DNA of 64,000 nt from Coprinellus micaceus (Eukaryota; Basidiomycota; Agaricomycetes; Agaricales; Psathyrellaceae). This document shows, in pieces, positions 58,280 to 64,000 of the stretch (position 1 is the stretch's first letter; each line of letters starts with the position of its first letter). Made by a program: the position numbers and the translations under genes. Location of the stretch: contig OX596339.1 in the NCBI GenBank assembly GCA_951394405.1, positions 2,356,001 through 2,420,000 on the forward strand, read 5' to 3'. The notes under the pieces are model-generated. The model was given only the letters and a program-made list of their open reading frames with translations. It searched no databases and was not told the origin of the DNA.

Positions 58280-59110
58280 TCTTCGCTTCGGTTGAAGAGT
58301 GTCTGCTCTGTAAATGTCAGGGTACAGCTCCCCAGAACCATAGACGAAGTGAGGCGACCAGCGAGCCGAACCTCAAGCATACGTCGGATGACCAGCGAGT
58401 CGAATCCGGCAGGAGTTGACCATCGAGTTGAAACTCCCAGCAAGCGAAGGAAAGAGTGATGGTTGGAGAAGAAGGAGGAAGAGGTACTCACCGAATGAAG
58501 TGGTCGTTGGTGGAAGTTAGGTGGGTAGGAAGTTCCCACCCAAAAAGGGGAACCCTAACCCATCACACGACTTGGACTTGGCGCGGACGCAACTTCAAAT
58601 TTAGCACTGGCTCCTGGGGCGACGGTTCTCGTTATGCGTAGGAGGCTATCGATTAAATAGAGTATATACTATATTTGAATGCTATACACCCTCCTGTCGT
58701 ATTACGAAGGGCTGCGCAGGCTCAGGATACCTCGATCGCCCCAATCAATCACTAGACGCCGCCACCTCCAGGTCCTTGTGCATTGGAAAGGGGTCAAACG
58801 ACCTCTCGCGATGATCACGAAATTGAGAAAAGGACCGTGACCTTTCCGTGATTTCTGAAAGGTTGTGGAACGTTCTATCTCGGGGAGAAGGAGTGGGACT
58901 CCAGGGAGGGCCTCCCAGGACATCCGATTCATCGTTTGATGACTCTTCATATTCCTCCTTGCTGCTGGGAGGTAAATTCTTAAAGCTCTCAGCGATCGCT
59001 CTGCGTCAGTCCTTTGATCTCTTAGTAGGTGGTATTCTCTCCGCTTGGTCAGAGAGCGGTGCAGAAGAGAGGGCGTCGGGGACTTGATGCGCTCCTTGGG
59101 AAGAGTCAGC
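58280..59110. other. Gap with motif cluster 1
   Basis: 831 bp without a gene except that a cluster of three 18-nt motifs (58353-58433) lies near its left side. A minus-strand ORF (58702-59118) starts within the last exon of the neighbouring gene and has no recognisable content. Confidence 0.45.
58353..58433 (-). repeat. Triplet-motif cluster 1 (inverted orientation)
   Basis: Three copies of a motif whose forward form is TTCGACTCGCTGGTC, spaced by about 33 and 28 bp, on the minus strand. The same three-copy arrangement occurs forward at 60996 and 62123. Confidence 0.65.
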
Positions 59111-59636
59111 TCAGGCATCCGAGCCGGACCCCCCTACGCCCTCAGCCTCCGCCCTCGCTTTATCTGCCCTTTAATTCGTATTAGAGCAGTTGTATATCAA
59201 GAATAGGTTCATGGAATACTTACAATTTCTTTCGCTTTCGCCACTCTGCGACGCGCTGACGAACCTTCTCTTGAGAGCGTTCAGGGTCCCTAGGCAATAG
59301 TACTTCATTAGCATGGCGCACCACGGTAAGTCCCAGAAACTCCAACCTCCAGTAGCTTTTTTTAGAGGCCACTGCGCTCTTACGGCGGGTTCCTGCTAGA
59401 CTGTCCTCAGTGCCTTCCACAGTCATGGTAGTTGCAGAGCAAGTCTTGGCCGCGATCAATGTCTGCATTTCGGGGTCAAGGATAACCAGAGTGCATGTCC
59501 CGGAAAATTTCGCCCGAACCCTAGCACCAGAGGTAGAGAGAGCAAGTATAAATACCCCACTTTCGTACTTTGAAAATGAGCGACATCCCTGATCGAGGAT
59601 ACCCATTGCATACGTGCAGGATTCGCATGGGATCAT
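59111..59636 (-). CDS. Small uncharacterised spliced gene
   Basis: Two exons (59636..59224 and 59168..59111) give 156 aa. The 55-nt intron has a perfect GTAAGT donor and joins KVRQRVAEWRKRKKL to ADKARAEAEGVGGSGSDA in frame, which strongly suggests a real transcript. The protein starts MIPCESCTYAMGILDQG, has a Ser/Thr-rich middle and a basic helix near the C-terminus. It is not recognised. An in-frame stop lies immediately before the ATG, so a further upstream exon is possible only through splicing. It lies between transposon material and may be a fragment of a larger decayed gene. Confidence 0.45.
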
Positions 59637-59800
59637 TCAAGCGCTGGCCTACAAAGACCCGATATCTGAAATTTATGGCACACCAATCCTTGCGTTCCAA
59701 CTGCGGGGATGCCAGGGGGATATCATAAGTAGCATGCCTATACAAGAATTTGAATTCCCGGAGCCCAAATGGTGGAGTAGTACGCCCTGCAAAGTATGAT

Positions 59801-59851
59801 GTAACTGACATTCAGTTACATTCAGTTACATATTCAGTTACATTCAGTTAC
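59801..59851. repeat. Short tandem repeat ACATTCAGTT
   Basis: Four or five copies of a 10-bp unit TTACATTCAG with one 2-bp insertion. Confidence 0.75.
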
Positions 59852-60995
59852 CCCACCTCGTCCTGCCGGCCCCGGGTGCGTGCTAAAAGGCCGAATATCT
59901 TCTATTCTTACTCTAGAAAGGCTTCAGGCAGGCAGAAGCCCCATATACGTGATTGTACCGTTTATCTGAGTGGATATAATGCTGCGCTGGCGCCGATCAC
60001 ATCAAGCGCTTAACGTTCGCAACGGTGCCTTTCGCTCCGCTTTCCATTCTGGATTGTAGGTTGTATCCCACTATCCACTCAGACTTCATTATATTATCTC
60101 ACTGTTCTCAAAATATTGAGCCCTTCCACACTGACACAGGTGAGACGCGTAATATTGGGTCTGCAACGACACCCATGAGTCGGACTTCACATGAGCGCTT
60201 ATCCCGCATCGCTGATAACTACGATCGGTTGGGCGCTCCCCCCCACCCTCCAATTCAACGCATCTCAAAGTGTCCTCTCAAAGTGTCCTCTCAGCTCTTT
60301 TTACGCAGCGCCCGAATCCGCCATTTCTTTTCTGTTCACGACGCTGTAATGAATCCTCGAGATTTGATCAAGCATTGGATGTTCGTGACAGCGTCGTCAT
60401 GGCGGTCAGGACCCACTTCCATTAGCTATGAAACGGGAATGTATTTGACTTGTGACAAGGAAGTGTTACCTACCTTTACGACTGTCTCTCACTCCTGGAG
60501 CCGATTCGCTCCTGCGATCAGTGCGTCAGTGCCGAGCATGGGCGCTTAATCTCCTCGACGGCTGTGCAGGATCTCCTCCTGCTACTTTGAATTACTGAAA
60601 TGCCTGTATTCTATCTCCCCTCGTCTCTCAAAAGGGCTACCTCTCTCTGCTCATCTCCACATGCCCCTGCTTCTGAATTTACTCATGACCATCCAGCAAG
60701 GACATTATCCTCGGTCACGGTATGATCCACGCGATCTCTGTGGGTCACCCATATCCCAGCCCGTATCCACTCCTTTCCTTTAGCACGCTAGTGTATCTAC
60801 CGTGCTCTCCGTTATGGAGAGAACTTAAACCCTTGGAACGGAACGAGGAGGAAGAGGCGCCTAAGTCACATGGTGTGAGGCACATGGTGGGAAATGCTCA
60901 GGTCACCCCACCTCGTGGTGGTTGTCGTAGACTCGTCGACTCGTCTTCGTCTCCTCCCTCAGCCACACTCCCAAATCCTTGCACAGGCATTTCAG

Positions 60996-61075
60996 GCTCG
61001 ACTCGATGGTCGCCTGATTTCCAATTCGACTCGCTGGTCGTTGGGATGCCTCCTCCAGCTTGACTCCTTGGTCGC
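60996..61075 (+). repeat. Triplet-motif cluster 2
   Basis: Three copies of (T/C)T(C/T)GACTC(G/C)(A/C/T)TGGTCG spaced by about 28 and 35 bp, preceded by TTCAGG as in cluster 3. Confidence 0.7.
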
Positions 61076-61385
61076 TGGGCTTTCCCCCATACCCCGCTTC
61101 CATTCGCTACACATCTGCCTCTTTCCTTTCTTGCCCATCCATCCTTTCCTCTCTTTACTCTTCCTCTCTCTCTCTCCTTCGCTGCATCGTCCGCCGGGAC
61201 TTGTCGAGTTCGTAGCCGAACAGGCCAATACTTCGGCCGATTCAAGGCACAAGGCGCGCCCTCCACGCGGTCTCCCAGCCCCCTAGGCAACAGCCCCCCC
61301 TGCAAAGGACCCCTGCAATGCATACCTTGGATGCCTAGCCGACTACTATTTGCTCGGCGGTGGACTGGGCGGGCGGACCCCTCAT

Positions 61386-61478
61386 CATCTCAGTCACTAT
61401 GGAACGACCCCCTTAAGGCCCCATTGGAACACTAAATTAATAGGCCTTCAAGGGGGTCGTTCCATAGTGACTGAGATG
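61386..61478. repeat. 35-bp inverted repeat with 22-bp loop (hairpin)
   Basis: The left arm (61386-61420, starting CATCTCAGTCACTATGGAAC) and the reverse complement of the right arm (61443-61478) match over 35 bp with a single-base insertion. The loop is AT-rich. The arms could form a very stable stem in DNA or RNA. Confidence 0.85.
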
Positions 61479-61909
61479 CCCTCATCTCATCCGCTTCGAT
61501 AGTCGTCTATTATCGTTCGGCACCGCGACAATTCTCCAGCTATTGAGGGAGGGTCTCTCCGCCTCTCCTGGTCACAACTATCTGCAAGATAAAGGTGAGT
61601 GAATACCTGATACGCTATTCCTGCCCAAGGGCTAATGATTTCATGTTGAATCGCCGTCCAGCCGAGGATCGCGTCCATGCAGATCACCCAAAACGCGGGA
61701 ATCATGAACCACCCGCATATCCCTTTTTCTCGAATTTCGATAATAAGTTCTTATCTCAAATATCAGGAAACGGTCTACGCGGGGTGCCCTGGAGCTACCT
61801 ATATAGGGCGAGCCAGGGAGAAAATTTCCATCTCACTCTCCTTTTCCTTCTTCCATTACCCTCCCTTTCCTTTCCCCCCCTCTTGGTACTTCCCCCTAGT
61901 TTTTCCAGT

Positions 61910-64000
61910 ATGGTGAGTGTGCTTTCAGTTACATGGTGTCGTCAAATTTGACCTGACCGCCTTCTCCGACAGGCTTGTGGAGGAAAGAGGGGTTGTGGTC
62001 GCGGTTGTGGCCATGGCCGTGGTAGAGGAGGAGGAGGGGTCGCTGAAGCAATGGACGTTGAGTAAGTCATTGCTCTTTCTCTACCACTTCTCTATATCCA
62101 CTTTGTGGGTATGGGCACTTCAGGTTCGACTCGTTGGTCGCCTGTTTCCGATTTGACTCGATGGTCGTTGGGGTGCCTTTCCGGTTCGACTCGCTGGTCA
62201 CTGGTAGTTCCATTTACTTTGATACATATCTGACACGGGGCGAATAGTCCACCTCCCCCTTCCTCTTCACCATCAGCGCCCCAAGAGCCATTGGCCTCTC
62301 CACCAACGGCCTCCTCTCCCTTGGCTCCCCAACAGCTGTTGGTCCTTACCACCAGCAGTGAAGGCCACAGCAACTCGTTCGTCGCTCCGCCCATCGTAGA
62401 GGGTAGTCAAGCACCATCCTTGGTCCCTCGTCCCCGCCCCCGCGCTGTTGTTCCTGGTTCTACCAACAGGGTGTCCACCACACCCACCATGGCGAGGACA
62501 CCATCCCCTGCCCCTCGTCCAATCGCCCTTTTGACACCGGAAAACCAGTGCCGTGGGCCCATCAGCTACTTCTCCTTGAAGAGCAAGGCCTCCACCGCGA
62601 CCTCCTCTCAAAATGTCGTTGCCTCTGGCCCATCGGATCATGCCGCCCTCATGGGGCGAGCCCATTCTGCTTTGGTGACGATAAGAGATTTTGGGCGTGC
62701 GCTTCCAGTTGCCAGTGTTACGTGCGTGCCCCTGTGTTCTCATTACCGACACTCACTAACATCTTAGTAGGCCCAACGTCTTCAACCCCTCTGGCACAGG
62801 CAAAGGAGGAACCAACAAAGACGGAACCCTGGACAGGGACGAACTGGCCTCGATGTAAGTTTTGTTTGTCATCTACCCTCGGTGCTTTGACCCTTACCAT
62901 GCTGTAACAGCTCTCGTGCCGCCTCCCAAAACCTTCGGTTCTCCCCTCTTTCGGTTCTAGCCTCTTCAAAGCCGTCCGCCCTTGTCTGCCCGCCCCTCAA
63001 CGGTATTGAGGAATACCTTCCTACGTCACCGGAGATGATCCCCACCGGGGTTGTCTGGGTTCAAAGCAGCCGCTGTGACCCCAAGCCCGATCCAGAGAAC
63101 TACAACCCCAATCCAACCCACCAGATCTCCCCTCGGCCCGTCCGACTTGTGCCCATCAAGGATCACTATCGAGGGATGAAGTTCGAGTACTACACGAACT
63201 TCATGTCCTGGTGGAACGCTGAGCTGAAGCGCTGGTGCAGGATGCCTACGGGCTTCTATCCCCATGGATGGAATTGGTCATGCGTTGGGTTGAGGAAGAC
63301 CCGAGAAGTGTACATGTATGCTACTATCAAGTGCTGGGAGCTTCGGGGTGGAGAGGGCGAGGCCCCCTCCGTGGATTCATACCTTATTGTCCCTTACCAT
63401 GATATGAGCGACTCCGACGCCTCCCCTCCTGCCTCCCCTCCTGCTCCTGTCTCAGCCCTTGCTCGTGGTGCTCCCCCCACCTCCGCCCACCTCCGCCCCG
63501 CCACTCGGTCTGTTCACCCCTCCGGCGCGCCTTCTGCCACCACCACCTCACCATCTGCACGCCCAGTTCGATCTAACCGCTCAGTTCTCCCGTCTCGCTT
63601 CAAGGAATTCCAACATGTCGACGAAGATGGAGAGGAGGGTACTGAGGATGATGGAGAGTACGAGGACGAAGACAATCCCGATTACTTCGACGACTTCGAC
63701 GATGACTACGCTCTTGCGAAGGATGTTGAGGACCTGCTAGGCGTGCAAGGAGGTGGTAAGAGGAGGCAATCCGCCAACGATGAAAGTCCCGAACAACCAC
63801 AGAAGCGGATCCGATCATCGAGGATGCGCTTCTGGGATGATGAACCCGAGCTCACACCTCCCCCCGCTGCTCAACCCACCCTCAACCTGTTCCCAAGCGA
63901 CAATGAGGATGAACACCCCGCTCCGTCGAAGGCCGGCAAGGGCAAGGCTGGGGTTCCCACTTCCGATGAGGGTGAGGATGAGCTAACTCCTCCACCTCGT
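61910..64000 (+). CDS. Uncharacterised spliced gene, 3' end beyond window
   Basis: Exons 61910..61912 (ATG alone), 61973..62061, 62248..62721, 62768..62854 and 62911 to beyond 64000 stay in one frame. The N-terminus MACGGKRGCGRGCGHGRGR is Gly/Arg/Cys-rich. A Pro/Ser-rich region follows, then a compact, Trp-rich segment (YYTNFMSWWNAELKRWC, GFYPHGWNWSCVGL) that looks folded, and an acidic, basic-patch tail (DEDGEEGTEDDGEYEDEDN). No family is recognised. Canonical splice sites and conservation of frame across five exons support a real gene; the ATG-only first exon parallels the eIF4B gene. Motif cluster 3 lies in intron 2. Alternative acceptors three bases apart (TAG/TAG) exist for exon 4. Confidence 0.6.
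62123..62202 (+). repeat. Triplet-motif cluster 3 in intron 2 of the 61910 gene
   Basis: Three copies of the TTCGACTCGNTGGTC motif with about 28 and 33 bp spacing, lying inside an intron and preceded by CTTCAGG as in cluster 2. Confidence 0.7.

Larger units (their letters stand above)
59637..61909. other. Gene-poor 2.3-kb region
   Basis: No convincing gene. It contains a short tandem repeat of ACATTCAGTT type (59801-59851), a direct repeat TCTCAAAGTGTCC at about 60265-60295, motif cluster 2 (60996-61075) and a long hairpin (61386-61478). A 174-codon ORF (60025-60549) has no recognisable content. Confidence 0.5.

Noticed and set aside
60025..60549. 174-codon plus-strand ORF
   Set aside because: Composition is unremarkable, it contains direct repeats, and no domain is seen.

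Overview
This window is a gene-dense piece of a fungal nuclear genome, almost certainly from an agaricomycete (Basidiomycota). Genes carry many short GT-AG introns of about 45-75 nt, intergenic spaces are short, and the accessory content is typical of mushroom-forming or related fungi: NACHT-type STAND NTPases, a multi-exon P450, and a KDZ (Kyakuja-Dileera-Zisupton) transposon with a cysteine-cluster domain. The genus cannot be fixed from sequence alone. All gene models below were spliced by hand; every model given with explicit exons adds up to a whole number of codons.

Layout. 1-14.7 kb: end of a ZNF830-like gene, a WD40-like gene, the microprotein ATG44 (mitofissin), NPR3 of GATOR1/SEACIT, an extended SDR, a longer second copy of the WD40-like gene, a 16-exon cytochrome P450 and a small secreted, possibly GPI-anchored protein. 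14.9-20.6 kb: OLA1, an MMTAG2-like protein and a large proline-rich protein with a WH2-like motif. 20.9-34.3 kb: two intact NACHT genes, a duplicated dead first exon and a NACHT relic, with housekeeping genes between them (PITH protein, MED25-like Mediator subunit, UBX protein). 34.7-50.3 kb is a housekeeping block: APC10, UBA4, a DDT/WHIM/PHD chromatin protein, an alpha/beta hydrolase, the DEAD-box helicase DBP2 with a 713-nt intron, a Rap/Rsr1-like GTPase and eIF4B. A 274-bp MITE with TA target duplication lies between UBA4 and the chromatin protein.

50.3-64 kb is repeat- and transposon-rich: a GGAATTTCC-type minisatellite, TTGTGCACAA palindromes, a KDZ transposase gene and a passenger gene each broken by an in-frame TGA that looks like a decayed CGA codon, clusters of a repeated 18-nt motif, a 35-bp near-perfect hairpin, a small spliced gene, and an uncharacterised spliced gene that runs off the window.

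Themes. Conserved machinery for TORC1 control (NPR3), mitophagy (ATG44), tRNA thiolation (UBA4), cell cycle (APC10), transcription (MED25-like) and translation (OLA1, eIF4B) is interleaved with fast-evolving self/non-self type NTPases and decaying mobile DNA. The most noteworthy observations are the ATG44 microprotein hidden by its intron, the conserved-position long DBP2 intron, the cluster of NACHT genes and relics, the CGA-to-TGA decay of the KDZ element, the new MITE family and the triplet-motif clusters.
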